Shown here piece after piece: positions 52,547-62,355 of a stretch of 64,000 bases of DNA. The translations under genes were made by a program, and so were the position numbers. Positions within the stretch are counted from its first letter, which is position 1. Each line of letters opens with the position of its first letter. The DNA comes from an uncultured Porphyromonas sp. (GTDB taxonomy: Bacteria > Bacteroidota > Bacteroidia > Bacteroidales > Porphyromonadaceae). The notes beneath the pieces were generated by a model that ran no database searches, was not told the origin of the DNA, and saw only the letters and a list, made by a program, of their open reading frames with translations. The DNA lies in NCBI RefSeq assembly GCF_938023125.1, contig NZ_CALHDW010000012.1, positions 1-64,000 of the forward strand, given 5' to 3'.

Positions 52547-54139
52547 ATGTTTAAGAAGCGTTGGGTCATAATTCTTTTTGTTTTACCTGTATTGGCTTTA
52601 ACTGTGTCGCTCTACACGCAGTTTCGCTTCTTGCGAGATATGCATGAGATGCGTCAGGAGTATTTTCTCTCCAATGTAAAGAATGCTGTAGATCAGGCCA
52701 TAGAAGAGGTAGAACGGGAGGCTGTGGCTCAGTTTGTCGCAAGTCAGCTCGATCTTCGCAACATGGTCTGTAAGATGCTAGACGACTGGAGAGATGATGA
52801 GCGTAGAACGCCACCTTCTGTTCTAGACAATCGCATCAGAGACCTCGTATCGTGGAATTCTCCGGCCAACCGATCTCGCGTTTCGGATCGTTCCATGGCG
52901 TATCTAGAGGATACAATCCCCCCGCTTCCTCCGACTGTAAAGGACTCTCGATCTCTGTTTACAATGGACGTTCAGAGACGATTACTAGATGCTTATCTAT
53001 TTCATCAAGATGCCCTTAATGAGGTTATCTTGAGTTCTATTATAGACCTGGAGAGTGATATTCATCCCTCCTTCGATAAGATCTCTTACTCATATCTCGA
53101 TGCTTCCCTTAAATATTCACTGGAGAAGGTGGGAGTATATGAGGACTTTATCATTCGCATTTACAATAAAGACAACGACTTAGTATACGAGAAGGGGCCC
53201 TCCCATAACGCTGTTGCCACTCCGGAGAATAGTGTACACCATACTCTTTTCAGTAGGATCTCCATGAGTAACTCCGGTCAGGGCGTTGTAGAAGTAGTCT
53301 TTTATGAGCACAATAGATACATCACCACACACACCTATACAGTTGCTACCATATTTACTACATTGGTCTTGTTAATACTTTTTGCCGTAGCTCTGGTTTT
53401 CTTTGTGCGCCAACAGCGTTTCGAGCGAGGTAGAAAAGACTTTGTGCACAACATGACGCACGAGCTAAAGACCCCTGTAACCTCTATAAAACTAGCGTCT
53501 GAGATGCTCGATGAGGATGTGCTTGTACAGGATCCCACACGCCGTAAACGATTGTTAGGAGCCATGCAGAGCGAGACGAAGCGGCTATTTTTCTTGATCG
53601 AAAAGATCTTACAGTTTACGCTTGTAAACGAGAGTAAAATACGCTTTAAGCCCGTCCTATTCGATGCCCATGACCTGCTAGAAGATGCCATTACCGTCTA
53701 CACCTTCAAGTGCGAAGAGAAAATGGGGGGTATGACTTCGGATCTCAGTGCCAAGAATAGTTACCTCAATGTGGATAAGATGCACTTTCAGAACATCATA
53801 TTTAATGTCCTAGACAACGCCATTAAATACTCCAAACACAAAGTGCCTCCCAGACTCCATTTGTCGACCTCGAACCCCAAGCCTAGTGTGCTTCGTATTG
53901 AGATAAAAGACAATGGTATTGGTATATCGCGTCAGGATCAACGCAATATATTTCGCCAGTATTATCGTGTAGATACGGGAGATGTACATGATGTGAAGGG
54001 ATTTGGATTGGGGCTTTCGTATGTAAAAGCTACAATCAAAACTATGAAAGGGCGTGTAAAAGTGGAAAGTGAGATAGGGGTAGGTACAACCATGATCTTT
54101 GAGTTGCCCACCGAAGATGCTCCCTCGGATGAACAATAG
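52547..54139 (+). CDS. rprX: Sensor histidine kinase, RprX-like
   Basis: This is a 530-residue membrane sensor. TM1 is about 6-22, a periplasmic/extracellular sensor region about 30-265 has no recognised domain, and TM2 is about 266-287. The HisKA dimerisation helix holds phospho-acceptor His305 (MTHELKTP). The ATPase has the N box DNAIKY, G1 DNGIGIS and G2 GFGLGLSYVK. The regulator gene 66 bp downstream strongly resembles RprY of Bacteroides and Porphyromonas, so this is probably its cognate kinase RprX. In Porphyromonas gingivalis RprY is reported to be an orphan; here the pair is intact. Confidence 0.85.
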   Translation: MFKKRWVIILFVLPVLALTVSLYTQFRFLRDMHEMRQEYFLSNVKNAVDQAIEEVEREAVAQFVASQLDLRNMVCKMLDDWRDDERRTPPSVLDNRIRDLVSWNSPANRSRVSDRSMAYLEDTIPPLPPTVKDSRSLFTMDVQRRLLDAYLFHQDALNEVILSSIIDLESDIHPSFDKISYSYLDASLKYSLEKVGVYEDFIIRIYNKDNDLVYEKGPSHNAVATPENSVHHTLFSRISMSNSGQGVVEVVFYEHNRYITTHTYTVATIFTTLVLLILFAVALVFFVRQQRFERGRKDFVHNMTHELKTPVTSIKLASEMLDEDVLVQDPTRRKRLLGAMQSETKRLFFLIEKILQFTLVNESKIRFKPVLFDAHDLLEDAITVYTFKCEEKMGGMTSDLSAKNSYLNVDKMHFQNIIFNVLDNAIKYSKHKVPPRLHLSTSNPKPSVLRIEIKDNGIGISRQDQRNIFRQYYRVDTGDVHDVKGFGLGLSYVKATIKTMKGRVKVESEIGVGTTMIFELPTEDAPSDEQ

Positions 54140-54205
54140 TCCTCCTTTAGATTTTCTATTGTAGAGGAATTAAGAATAAAAGGAAACAATCAATAATAAG
54201 TAGCT

Positions 54206-54934
54206 ATGAATGAAAAAACGAAAATCTTTTTCTGCGAAGACGATGAAAATCTAGGTCTCTTGCTCAAGGAGTATCTTGACACCAAGGGATTCGAGACTCA
54301 TCTATTTCGCGATGGTGAAGAGGGGCTTCATAACTTTGAGAAGACAGAGTACGACCTCTGTATCCTCGATGTAATGATGCCTCATAAGGATGGTTTTGCT
54401 CTTGCTAGAGACATTCGTGCAATAAACACTATGGTGCCCATTATTTTCCTCACAGCAAAGACAGAGAAAGGAGATGTACTTCATGGCTTTGAAGTGGGGG
54501 CTGATGACTATGTGACAAAACCATTCAGTCTTGATGAATTATTGGCTCGCATCGAAGCAATTTTGCGACGTGTAAAGGGAGTTGAGTCTAAGGTAATGCC
54601 CTACTATCAGTTGGGTAAGTTCTTTTTTGACATACAGAAGCAAACACTTACCATTGGCGAAAAGGTGATAAAGCTCACCACCAAGGAGAGTCAGCTTCTC
54701 AGCCTCCTTTGCTCTTTTGCAAACGAAACTTTGGAGCGCAACTATGCCCTCAAAACGATTTGGGAGAACGACAATTACTTCAATGCTCGTAGTATGGATG
54801 TATACATTACCAAGCTACGCAAGATCTTGAAGGAAGACCCCACTCTCGAAATTAAGAACGTACACGGAAAGGGATACCGCCTCAATACAACTTTGGGAGA
54901 TGGTGTACCCGAAGATCTTGTAACCAAGATTTAA
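54206..54934 (+). CDS. rprY: Response regulator, RprY-like (OmpR/PhoB family)
   Basis: This is a 242-residue regulator. The receiver domain has FCEDDENLG, phospho-acceptor Asp55 (CILDVMMP) and the conserved Lys in DDYVTKPF. The DNA-binding winged helix (about 140-230) has KLTTKESQLLSLL and RSMDVYITKLRKIL and ends GKGYRLN. Its N-terminus and receiver are very close to the RprY regulators of Bacteroidota, which are linked to oxidative stress and primary metabolism control; this is knowledge of the family, not shown here. Confidence 0.9.
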   Translation: MNEKTKIFFCEDDENLGLLLKEYLDTKGFETHLFRDGEEGLHNFEKTEYDLCILDVMMPHKDGFALARDIRAINTMVPIIFLTAKTEKGDVLHGFEVGADDYVTKPFSLDELLARIEAILRRVKGVESKVMPYYQLGKFFFDIQKQTLTIGEKVIKLTTKESQLLSLLCSFANETLERNYALKTIWENDNYFNARSMDVYITKLRKILKEDPTLEIKNVHGKGYRLNTTLGDGVPEDLVTKI

Positions 54935-55130
54935 GCAAATAGATAGGTCTAAGCCTATCCTGCAATGGCTTGGGGGATGAGTGTTGCCTCTCGCTCTCGT
55001 GAGTGTTCGAGCTAGCTCTTCCCCCTACTTATTGTGTGCAAAAGGAGATAATTTCCATCCCATGCACCTCTCGGGGTAAAGGGACTAAAGATTTTACGAA
55101 AGAGATAATATAGAAAGGTTTTTCATTGCT

Positions 55131-55565
55131 ATGAAAAGATTTGGATTGTGTTCGGATCATGCCGGTTTTGCCCTCAAAGAAGAGGTAAAGAAGATCCTTG
55201 CAGATCAGGGTATTGAGTATCAAGATTTTGGCACTTACAGCGAAGAGCGTGCCGATTATCCCGATTTTGCACACAAATTGGGAGAGGCCATCGATAGTGG
55301 CGATCTAGAGTGGGGGATTGCCATATGTGGCTCGGGCAATGGCATATCTATGGCTCTCAATAAGCATCCCCATGTGCGTGCTGCACTTTCTTGGAACGAA
55401 GAGATTGCAGCACTGGGTAGAGCGCACAATAATGCCAATGTACTTTCACTCCCGGCTCGATTCATTTCGTTGGACGAAGCTAAGAAGATCATAATGGCAT
55501 TCCTCTCTACCGATTTTGAAGGAGGACGGCACGAAGCAAGAGTGGCAAAGATTCCTCTTTGTTAA
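55131..55565 (+). CDS. rpiB: Ribose-5-phosphate isomerase B
   Basis: This 144-residue RpiB/LacAB-family isomerase interconverts ribose-5-phosphate and ribulose-5-phosphate. Signatures are CSDHAGFALKEEVK, DFGTYSEERADYPDFAHKLGEAI, GIAICGSGNGISMALNKHPHVRAAL with the catalytic cysteine, and WNEEIAALGRAHNNANVLSLPARF. The start ATG is at 55131. It is complete, and a terminator follows. Confidence 0.95.
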   Translation: MKRFGLCSDHAGFALKEEVKKILADQGIEYQDFGTYSEERADYPDFAHKLGEAIDSGDLEWGIAICGSGNGISMALNKHPHVRAALSWNEEIAALGRAHNNANVLSLPARFISLDEAKKIIMAFLSTDFEGGRHEARVAKIPLC

Positions 55566-55595
55566 TAAGATAGAGAGACCCTTTAGATATTATGG

Positions 55596-55633
55596 GGGGA
55601 GACTTTATTCTAAATAAGTCTCTCCTCTTTTTG
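55596..55633 (+). terminator. Terminator of rpiB
   Basis: A 10-bp stem with one G-T pair (55596-55605 with 55616-55625), a 10-nt loop, and CTCTTTTTGT. Confidence 0.7.
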
Positions 55634-55676
55634 TATTCTCTCAGCCGAGAATGTTCGCTAGATGCGAGAAAATTCC

Positions 55677-55684
55677 TACTTTTG
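55677..55684 (+). promoter_or_regulatory. purL: -7 element of purL
   Basis: TACTTTTG fits TAnnTTTG, 69 bp before the ATG. TTCG at 55654-55657 is at the right -33 distance but imperfect. Confidence 0.45.
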
Positions 55685-55753
55685 CAAGGCTTCTGCACTT
55701 TCTCTTGGGAGAGAATTTAGGATGCCAGATTTATTTTTTATTACAGAATAGCG

Positions 55754-58700
55754 ATGATTAGTTATTTCCCCTCGCAGTGCGATATCCTCTATGCCGTAGA
55801 GCATAGTGGCGTTTTTTCTGATCAAGACCTTGAAAGGCTCCAATGGCTTTTTGCTTTAGAAGGCAAAACTACCCCTACAGAGCAAGCCGAAGGAGATTAT
55901 ATAGGACCTCGTAGTGAGATTGTTTCTCCTTGGAGTACCAATGCAGTAGAGATTACTCAAAACATGGGTATTGAGGGGATTACGCGCATTGAGTTGCTTA
56001 GACGTGTTAAGGAAGAGCAACCCGCATTCGACCCTATGACCGAGTGTGTATACCATGCTCCGGCAGCTACTATATTCCATACGGATGCCACTCCGGCTCC
56101 CATTGCGTACATAGATGATATTGCGGCTTACAACCATTCTGAGGGGTTGGCTCTAAGCGAAAAAGAGATTGATTTCCTTCAAAATCTTTCAAAGCGTTTG
56201 GGACGTAAGCTCACCGATAGCGAGCTATTTGGCTTCTCTCAGGTAAACTCGGAGCATTGCCGACATAAGATATTTAATGGCACCTTTGTTATTGATGGAG
56301 AGGAGCAGGAGCAATCTCTTTTCTCCATGATCAAGGCTACTTCGGAAGCTAATCCCAATGGTTTGGTATCCGCTTACAAAGACAATGTAGCTTTCGTCAA
56401 GGGGCCAAGGGTGGAGCAATTTGCCCCATCTTGTGGCGATCGCCCCTCATTGTTCTCCACTCAACCTATTGATACTGTACTTTCTCTCAAGGCAGAGACG
56501 CACAATTTCCCCACAACAGTGGAGCCCTTCAATGGGGCAGCCACGGGTACCGGAGGGGAGATCCGAGATCGTATGGCAGGGGGGAAGGCTTCTATTCCTG
56601 TGGCCGGTACAGCCGTATATATGACAAGTTATCCTCGCCTTCAGTCCACTATCCCTATGTCTATGGAGGCTCGTCCATGGCTTTATCAGCATCCTCAAGG
56701 CATTCTTACAAAGGCATCTAATGGAGCCAGTGACTTCGGAAATAAGTTTGGTCAGCCTATCATCACGGGTTCGCTACTTACCTTCGAACATCAAGAAGAT
56801 GCCGAGGCTACACGTTATGGCTACGACAAGGTGATTATGCTTGCCGGGGGGATCGGTTATGCTCGCCAGCGAGATGCCATTAAAGAGGAACCCAAGGCCG
56901 GAGAGACAGTTGTGGTACTCGGTGGTGATAACTACCGTATTGGTATGGGCGGTGGCGCTGTAAGCTCTGTAAATACAGGGCAGTATAGTGCCGGCATTGA
57001 GCTTAACGCCGTACAGAGAGCCAATCCGGAAATGCAAAAACGTGTAGAAAATGTGGTGCGAGCTCTTGCCGAGAGTGACGATAATCCTATCATTAGTATT
57101 CACGATCACGGAGCCGGCGGGCACCTTAACTGCCTTACAGAACTTATCGAAGCCACCGGTGGTGAGATAGATATTGACGCCCTCCCCGTAGGGGATGCCA
57201 CCCTATCAGATAGGGAAATCATTGGCAACGAGAGTCAAGAGCGTATGGGCTTGCTCATCGAAGAAAAAGACTATGAGCGAATTGCCGCTATTGCCGCTCG
57301 TGAGAAGGCCCCTATATATAAGGTGGGTAAGACTACCGATAGTCACGAACTTTGTTTTGGACGAAAGTCTACTAAAGAAGAAGCAATCCATCTTGCTGTA
57401 GAGGATATGCTAGCAAAGCCCCCGCGTACTATCATGAGAGACACTACGCTGGAGCACTCTTATCAAGATGCAACATACGATGCTCAGGCTCCCGAGAAGT
57501 ACCTTCAAGGAGTGCTCAGTTTGGAATCTGTTGCTTGTAAAGATTGGCTAACCAATAAGGTAGACCGATCTGTGACAGGGCGCATCGCACGTCAGCAATG
57601 TTGTGGTGAGCTACAGCTCCCTCTTGCAGATCTTGGTGCTATTTCACTAGACTATCGAGGCGAGAAGGGCTATGCTACAACTATTGGGCATGCGCCTCAA
57701 GCCGGACTTATAGACTCTGCTACGGGTTCAATACTCTCTATTGCAGAGGCTTTGACCAATATCGTTTTTGCTCCTCTTACCGAGGGATTACAGAGTGTTT
57801 CGCTAAGCGCCAATTGGATGTGGCCCTGCCGCAATGAGGGAGAAGACGCACGTTTGTATCGTGCCGTAGAGGCTTGTTCCGATTTTGCCATAGAGTTGGG
57901 TATCAATATCCCCACTGGGAAAGACTCGCTCTCTATGACACAAAAGTATCCGACAGAGCCATCCGTTGTAAGCCCCGGTACGGTTATTATATCGGCAGCA
58001 GCTCCGGTAAGCGACATTCGTAAGATTGTAACACCGGTTATTCAGCCTGTTGCGGGCTCTTCCCTTTTGTACATTGACTTTAGTTTTGCGCCCCTTGCTT
58101 TGGGTGGTTCTGCCTTCTTCCAGAGTCTGGGTAAGGTCGGCGACTCCGCTCCAACTATAGCCAATTCTGAGTATTTTGCAGATGCATTTGAGGCTGTACA
58201 ATCGCTTATTAAGAAAGATCTCGTACTTGCCGGGCATGATATATCGGCAGGGGGGATGCTTACGGCATTGCTCGAGATGTGTTTTGCCAACACCAAGGGC
58301 GGTCTTTCTATCGACCTCTCTGAGCTTGAAGAAGAAGACCTTACCAAGCTCCTCTATGCAGAGAACCCCGGGGTATTACTCCAAGTAAATAATCTTGATA
58401 AGGCTCAGAAGGTACTCGATGAAATGGGTGTTGCTTTTGCTGTAATTGCCACTCCTTCGGATGAGCGTACACTCTCAATTAAGAAGGGGGATAAATTGAT
58501 TACTATTGATATAGATAAGGCTCGTACAGATTGGTATCGCCCATCGTTCTTATTAGATCGCTATCAATCGACAGAGAGACTTGCTCAAGAGCGTTTTGAG
58601 AACTATCCCATCCAGCCTATCCGTTATCGCTTACCTCAAGACTTCTCTGGCAAGAAAACCTCTTTAGGACTTGATGCCGACAGAAGTAAGCACTCGGGTA

Positions 58701-59440
58701 TTGTCGCTGCCGTTCTACGAGATAAGGGAACGAATGGAGAGCGCGAAATGGCGTATGCCCTTCACCTTGCAGGGTTCGATGTAAAAGACGTACACCTTAC
58801 GGACCTTACCTCAGGACGCGAGACCTTAGAGGATGTACGGATGCTTGTTTTCTGTGGTGGATTCTCTAATAGTGACGTGCTCGGCTCCGCTAAGGGATGG
58901 GCTGCAGGTATCTTGTACAATGAACGAGCAAAGGAGGCTATCGATGCTTTCTATGCTCGCCCCGATACCCTCAGTTTGGGTGTGTGCAATGGCTGTCAAC
59001 TAATGGCCGAGCTCGGTCTTCTCTATGCCGATAAAAAGCCCCGCCACAAAATGTTGCACAACGAGTCGCACAAGTTTGAGAGCTGCTTTGTTGGGCTAAC
59101 CATTCCCAAAAACAATTCGATAATGATGGGTTCACTAGCCGGTACCACCCTTGGAGTATGGTGCGCCCATGGCGAAGGTCGTTTTGCCTTTGATGCTCCT
59201 ATCGATCAGTACAATATCGTTGCTCAATACGACTATAAGACCTATCCAGGTAACCCTAATGGCTCTCCGGAGGGTGTTGCTGCCATTTGCAGTGATGATG
59301 GTCGTCACCTAGCTATCATGCCACACCCAGAGCGATCTGTATTCCCCTGGCAGTGTGGGTTCTATCCTGATACCTCGCACGAAGTAACCCCATGGATGGA
59401 AGCTTTTGCCAATGCTTTTGCTTGGTTAAAAGAGCATTAA
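55754..59440 (+). CDS. purL: Phosphoribosylformylglycinamidine synthase (large type)
   Basis: This is a 1228-residue single-chain FGAM synthase. The N-terminal PurS-like and linker domains are followed by the two AIR-synthase-type ATP-binding repeats (NSEHCRHKIFNG, KAETHNFPTTVEPFNGAATGTGGEIRD, ISIHDHGAGGHLNCLTELIE, VLAGHDISAGGMLTALLEM). The C-terminal class I glutaminase has the nucleophile GVCNGCQLMAELGL and the partner His in MPHPERSVFPWQ. It makes FGAM from FGAR, glutamine and ATP in purine synthesis. It is full length. dprA follows after 21 bp. Confidence 0.97.
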   Translation: MISYFPSQCDILYAVEHSGVFSDQDLERLQWLFALEGKTTPTEQAEGDYIGPRSEIVSPWSTNAVEITQNMGIEGITRIELLRRVKEEQPAFDPMTECVYHAPAATIFHTDATPAPIAYIDDIAAYNHSEGLALSEKEIDFLQNLSKRLGRKLTDSELFGFSQVNSEHCRHKIFNGTFVIDGEEQEQSLFSMIKATSEANPNGLVSAYKDNVAFVKGPRVEQFAPSCGDRPSLFSTQPIDTVLSLKAETHNFPTTVEPFNGAATGTGGEIRDRMAGGKASIPVAGTAVYMTSYPRLQSTIPMSMEARPWLYQHPQGILTKASNGASDFGNKFGQPIITGSLLTFEHQEDAEATRYGYDKVIMLAGGIGYARQRDAIKEEPKAGETVVVLGGDNYRIGMGGGAVSSVNTGQYSAGIELNAVQRANPEMQKRVENVVRALAESDDNPIISIHDHGAGGHLNCLTELIEATGGEIDIDALPVGDATLSDREIIGNESQERMGLLIEEKDYERIAAIAAREKAPIYKVGKTTDSHELCFGRKSTKEEAIHLAVEDMLAKPPRTIMRDTTLEHSYQDATYDAQAPEKYLQGVLSLESVACKDWLTNKVDRSVTGRIARQQCCGELQLPLADLGAISLDYRGEKGYATTIGHAPQAGLIDSATGSILSIAEALTNIVFAPLTEGLQSVSLSANWMWPCRNEGEDARLYRAVEACSDFAIELGINIPTGKDSLSMTQKYPTEPSVVSPGTVIISAAAPVSDIRKIVTPVIQPVAGSSLLYIDFSFAPLALGGSAFFQSLGKVGDSAPTIANSEYFADAFEAVQSLIKKDLVLAGHDISAGGMLTALLEMCFANTKGGLSIDLSELEEEDLTKLLYAENPGVLLQVNNLDKAQKVLDEMGVAFAVIATPSDERTLSIKKGDKLITIDIDKARTDWYRPSFLLDRYQSTERLAQERFENYPIQPIRYRLPQDFSGKKTSLGLDADRSKHSGIVAAVLRDKGTNGEREMAYALHLAGFDVKDVHLTDLTSGRETLEDVRMLVFCGGFSNSDVLGSAKGWAAGILYNERAKEAIDAFYARPDTLSLGVCNGCQLMAELGLLYADKKPRHKMLHNESHKFESCFVGLTIPKNNSIMMGSLAGTTLGVWCAHGEGRFAFDAPIDQYNIVAQYDYKTYPGNPNGSPEGVAAICSDDGRHLAIMPHPERSVFPWQCGFYPDTSHEVTPWMEAFANAFAWLKEH

Positions 59441-59461
59441 TATCTAGCTTTTAGGAAGCTG

Positions 59462-60568
59462 ATGGACAAGGCAGCTTATCTTTTAGCTCTAAGTAGAATA
59501 GAGGGTGTAGGAGCTATTACTCTTCGTCGTATCTTAGAGGCTGTAGATGATGTCTGCGATATTTTTTCCAATCCCGCTATTTTAGAAGGTGTGGCACCTG
59601 CGCTTTATAGGCGTGTGGTGTCGCACCTTTCTCTTCCTGAGTTACTCGAGAGTGCCGAACGAGAGATCAAAGAGGCCCGGAGAAAGCATATCTATACATT
59701 TGGATTAGGGGATACGGACTATCCTCAGTTACTTGCAGAGTGTGCAGATCCACCTCCCGCCTTCTTTTATATTGGCAATAGAGAGGCTTTACATTCTCCT
59801 CATTGTATTAGTGTAGTGGGTACAAGGCGTGCGTCTCGCTATGGCTTAAAAGCGGTAGAAGTACTACTCGAAGATTTGGCAAATAAGGTCCCCGATCTTG
59901 TGGTGATTAGTGGATTGGCATTTGGCATCGATGTAAAGGCACACAAAGTAGCCCTCGACTTAGGAATCCCCACTATCGGCGTCTTAGCTCACGGTTTAGA
60001 TCGGATTTACCCTGCAGCACACCGCAATATTGCTATTGAGATGCTCAAAAATGGGGGATTACTCAGCGAGTACTCCTGGGGAAGTAAAGTGGAACGTCAC
60101 CATTTTGTAGGCCGCAATCGTATCGTAGCAGGCCTCTCTCATGCCACCCTTGTGGTAGAGAGTGCAGCTCGTGGGGGATCTCTTCTCACTGCGGCCATGG
60201 CTTCGGGCTATGGTCGGGAGGTATTTGCCGTTCCGGGGCGTATTACTGATTCTACCTCTGTAGGGTGCAATCGCATCATAGCATCTATGCAGGCCGTCCC
60301 TGCCGTTAATGCTGATAGTATTATATCTGTGCTGGGATGGGGGAAGCCTAATGGAGAAGAGGAGGAGACCATTCCCTCTCTTTTTGCCCCTCAAGATCTC
60401 CCTGATGATCCTGTATTGCACCTCATTTTGGAGGAGGAAACGATACACTTTAATGATCTTCTTGTACGCTTGGGGCTATCAGCTGCTGAGCTATCTAATA
60501 AGCTGTTCACGCTCGAGTTTGACGGCTATATTAAGCCTCTTCCCGGGGGGCTTTACTGCAAATCATAA
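59462..60568 (+). CDS. dprA: DNA-processing protein DprA
   Basis: This 368-residue protein loads RecA on incoming single-stranded DNA during transformation. The Rossmann-like DprA domain has ISVVGTRRASRYGL, VISGLAFGIDVKAHKVAL, GVLAHGLDRIYPAAHRN and VVESAARGGSLLTAAMASGYGREVFAVPG. An N-terminal helix-hairpin-helix-like segment (SRIEGVGAITLRRIL) and a C-terminal winged-helix segment (about 315-368) flank it. It suggests natural transformability, as in Porphyromonas gingivalis. A glycosyltransferase gene follows after 10 bp. Confidence 0.95.
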   Translation: MDKAAYLLALSRIEGVGAITLRRILEAVDDVCDIFSNPAILEGVAPALYRRVVSHLSLPELLESAEREIKEARRKHIYTFGLGDTDYPQLLAECADPPPAFFYIGNREALHSPHCISVVGTRRASRYGLKAVEVLLEDLANKVPDLVVISGLAFGIDVKAHKVALDLGIPTIGVLAHGLDRIYPAAHRNIAIEMLKNGGLLSEYSWGSKVERHHFVGRNRIVAGLSHATLVVESAARGGSLLTAAMASGYGREVFAVPGRITDSTSVGCNRIIASMQAVPAVNADSIISVLGWGKPNGEEEETIPSLFAPQDLPDDPVLHLILEEETIHFNDLLVRLGLSAAELSNKLFTLEFDGYIKPLPGGLYCKS

Positions 60569-60578
60569 TTGCAATACC

Positions 60579-61736
60579 ATGGAAAGACATTTACACATAG
60601 TATCTTTTGATGTTCCCTATCCTGCAGATTATGGCGGGGTAATAGATGTTTACTATAAAGTAAAAGCCCTTGCCAAGCAAGGTATAGACGTTATACTGCA
60701 TTGCTATCAGTATGGCAGACCTCAGCAAAAGGAGCTAGAGGATTTGTGCGAAAAGGTTTACTACTATCCTCGTCTGAGAGGGATATTCTCGGCCTTGTCG
60801 CATGAGCCTTATATCGTTTATAGCCGTCGTTCCCAGCTTCTTCTCTCCCATCTTTTAGAAGACGATGCTCCTATTCTCTTTGAAGGGTTGCATACATGTC
60901 ACTTTTTATCTCACCCGGCTCTTCGCAATCGCCTTCGCATAGTCCGTGCTTGCAATATAGAGCATGAGTACTACCACTATCTGGCAAAGGGCACTCGAAA
61001 TCTATTCAAGAAGTTCTATTTCGCCCTTGAGAGTCTTCGCTTACATTCCTTTGAGAAGAACCTCCGTTATGCACATCATATCCTAGCAATTACCCCCCGA
61101 GAGCGAGATTATTTTGCACACAACTATCCAGAGGTAGAGGTGCAATGGGTGTCGGGCTTTCATGGTGATCAAGAGGTGAAGAGCCTACCGGGGAGTGGAA
61201 ATTACTTCTTATTTCATGGACAACTCTCTGTCCTCGAGAATGAACTTACGGCCAAGAGATTGATTCGCCTAGCTTCTCAACTTCCTCTTCCTCTCGTAGT
61301 AGCAGGACGAAATCCACCTCCCAGCCTCCAAAAATGCGTACAGAAAAGCGAAAACGTCCGCCTAGAGGCCAACGTATCAGGCGAACGAATGGAGCGTCTC
61401 ATAGAGCAGGCTTCTGCACATATCTTGGTCACAAATCAGCCAACAGGGCTTAAACTAAAGCTCCTCAATGCCCTTTATGCCGGTCGGTACATCATAGCAA
61501 ATGAAGAGATGGTCTACGGGACAGGGCTAGAGGAGAGCGTCTACCGAGTAAAGAGTGATGAGGACATTCTACACGAAGCTTGTGCCATTGCATCTCGTGA
61601 GTTTACCCTAGAAGAGCAAGAGCATAGGGCAAAACTCTTATCTCCTCGTTACGACGATTGCTACAATGCCCAAATGATCCTTGATATCCTCTCAGGCTCT
61701 AAAGCTGCGGGAGAAGCCTCCAAAAGAGATGTGTAG
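60579..61736 (+). CDS. GT4-like glycosyltransferase
   Basis: This is a 385-residue protein from the ATG at 60579; earlier in-frame ATGs lie inside dprA and give non-natural sequence. Two Rossmann-like halves are suggested: an N-terminal domain with VPYPADYGGVIDVYYKVKALAKQG and a C-terminal domain with FHGQLSVLENELTAKRL, LVVAGRNPP and VTNQPTGLKLKLLNALYAGRYIIANEEMV, the last two typical of family 4/1 transferases. The EX7E site is not clear. Donor and acceptor are unknown. It is 10 bp after dprA and probably co-transcribed. Confidence 0.75.
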   Translation: MERHLHIVSFDVPYPADYGGVIDVYYKVKALAKQGIDVILHCYQYGRPQQKELEDLCEKVYYYPRLRGIFSALSHEPYIVYSRRSQLLLSHLLEDDAPILFEGLHTCHFLSHPALRNRLRIVRACNIEHEYYHYLAKGTRNLFKKFYFALESLRLHSFEKNLRYAHHILAITPRERDYFAHNYPEVEVQWVSGFHGDQEVKSLPGSGNYFLFHGQLSVLENELTAKRLIRLASQLPLPLVVAGRNPPPSLQKCVQKSENVRLEANVSGERMERLIEQASAHILVTNQPTGLKLKLLNALYAGRYIIANEEMVYGTGLEESVYRVKSDEDILHEACAIASREFTLEEQEHRAKLLSPRYDDCYNAQMILDILSGSKAAGEASKRDV

Positions 61737-62068
61737 ACCTCCAAAAGCAAATGGCGTTTGTGCATGCAAGCAAACAATCGGTGCAGCTATTCCCCTTTCG
61801 CTATTCCACCTGGTAAGTTGTACTTTGTCTGATTATCGAAGAAAGCTATTCTCCCTATGTTGTTACACACCTAAAGTGCAATATAGTAAGGGAGTTACGC
61901 TTTTTCTTGATTGTTGATAACTTGCCGTTTCATAAAATCCATGTTTTATATCTCTTTAATATATAGGCATTTATATGCTTTCTTCTTAGTGGTCTATAAG
62001 TGCTTACGCAAGGTGCTGATTCTATAGGTAGTTAGCTATATCATTAGCCTATTTGTGAAAAATCTTGG

Positions 62069-62100
62069 TTTGCTTAGCCCGAAAATAAGCACTAGTTTTG
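62069..62100 (+). promoter_or_regulatory. dnaA: dnaA promoter
   Basis: TTTG (62069-62072), a 20-bp spacer and TAGTTTTG (62093-62100), a close fit to the Bacteroidota promoter. The leader is about 250 nt. Confidence 0.75.
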
Positions 62101-62110
62101 CGATGTGATT

Positions 62111-62140
62111 GAACTAGAGATCACTTGAAATTTCTAGTTC
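62111..62140 (+). repeat. Hairpin at the start of the dnaA leader
   Basis: GAACTAGA (62111-62118) pairs perfectly with TCTAGTTC (62133-62140) across a 14-nt loop, right where the transcript would begin. It could protect the 5' end or bind a regulator. Confidence 0.5.
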
Positions 62141-62355
62141 GTCAGAGTAAAATAGAGGGGTAGGTTATACTATCTCGGAAGACCAAATTACACCTTCGAC
62201 TTAATAGGAAGGAGAGGTCGATTGCACTACGCTTTACTCCTATTATTAGGAAGTTTTGAGCGAGTGATCCTCTCTCCTTAGGGGGAGCCTCTCCTCTTTG
62301 CGAAGGTATAATAAGGATGTAAAGTAAGAATATATAGAACGCCTAAAGAGAGAAT

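Larger units (their letters stand above)
61737..62355 (+). other. AT-rich region upstream of dnaA
   Basis: There are 619 bp without a gene. The AT-rich stretch is 61900-62100. It holds the dnaA promoter (62069-62100) and a hairpin (62111-62140). Two near-consensus DnaA boxes are visible: 61912-61920 (TGTTGATAA, one mismatch to TGTGNATAA) and 62054-62062 (TGTGAAAAA, one mismatch). They are too few and too weak to call an origin with confidence. No RNA gene was seen. Confidence 0.5.

Noticed and set aside
52374..52571. A 65-codon frame starting near the predicted transcription start before the histidine kinase
   Set aside because: Its start and overlap with the kinase could suit a leader peptide, but nothing in the sequence looks conserved; kept only as a note.
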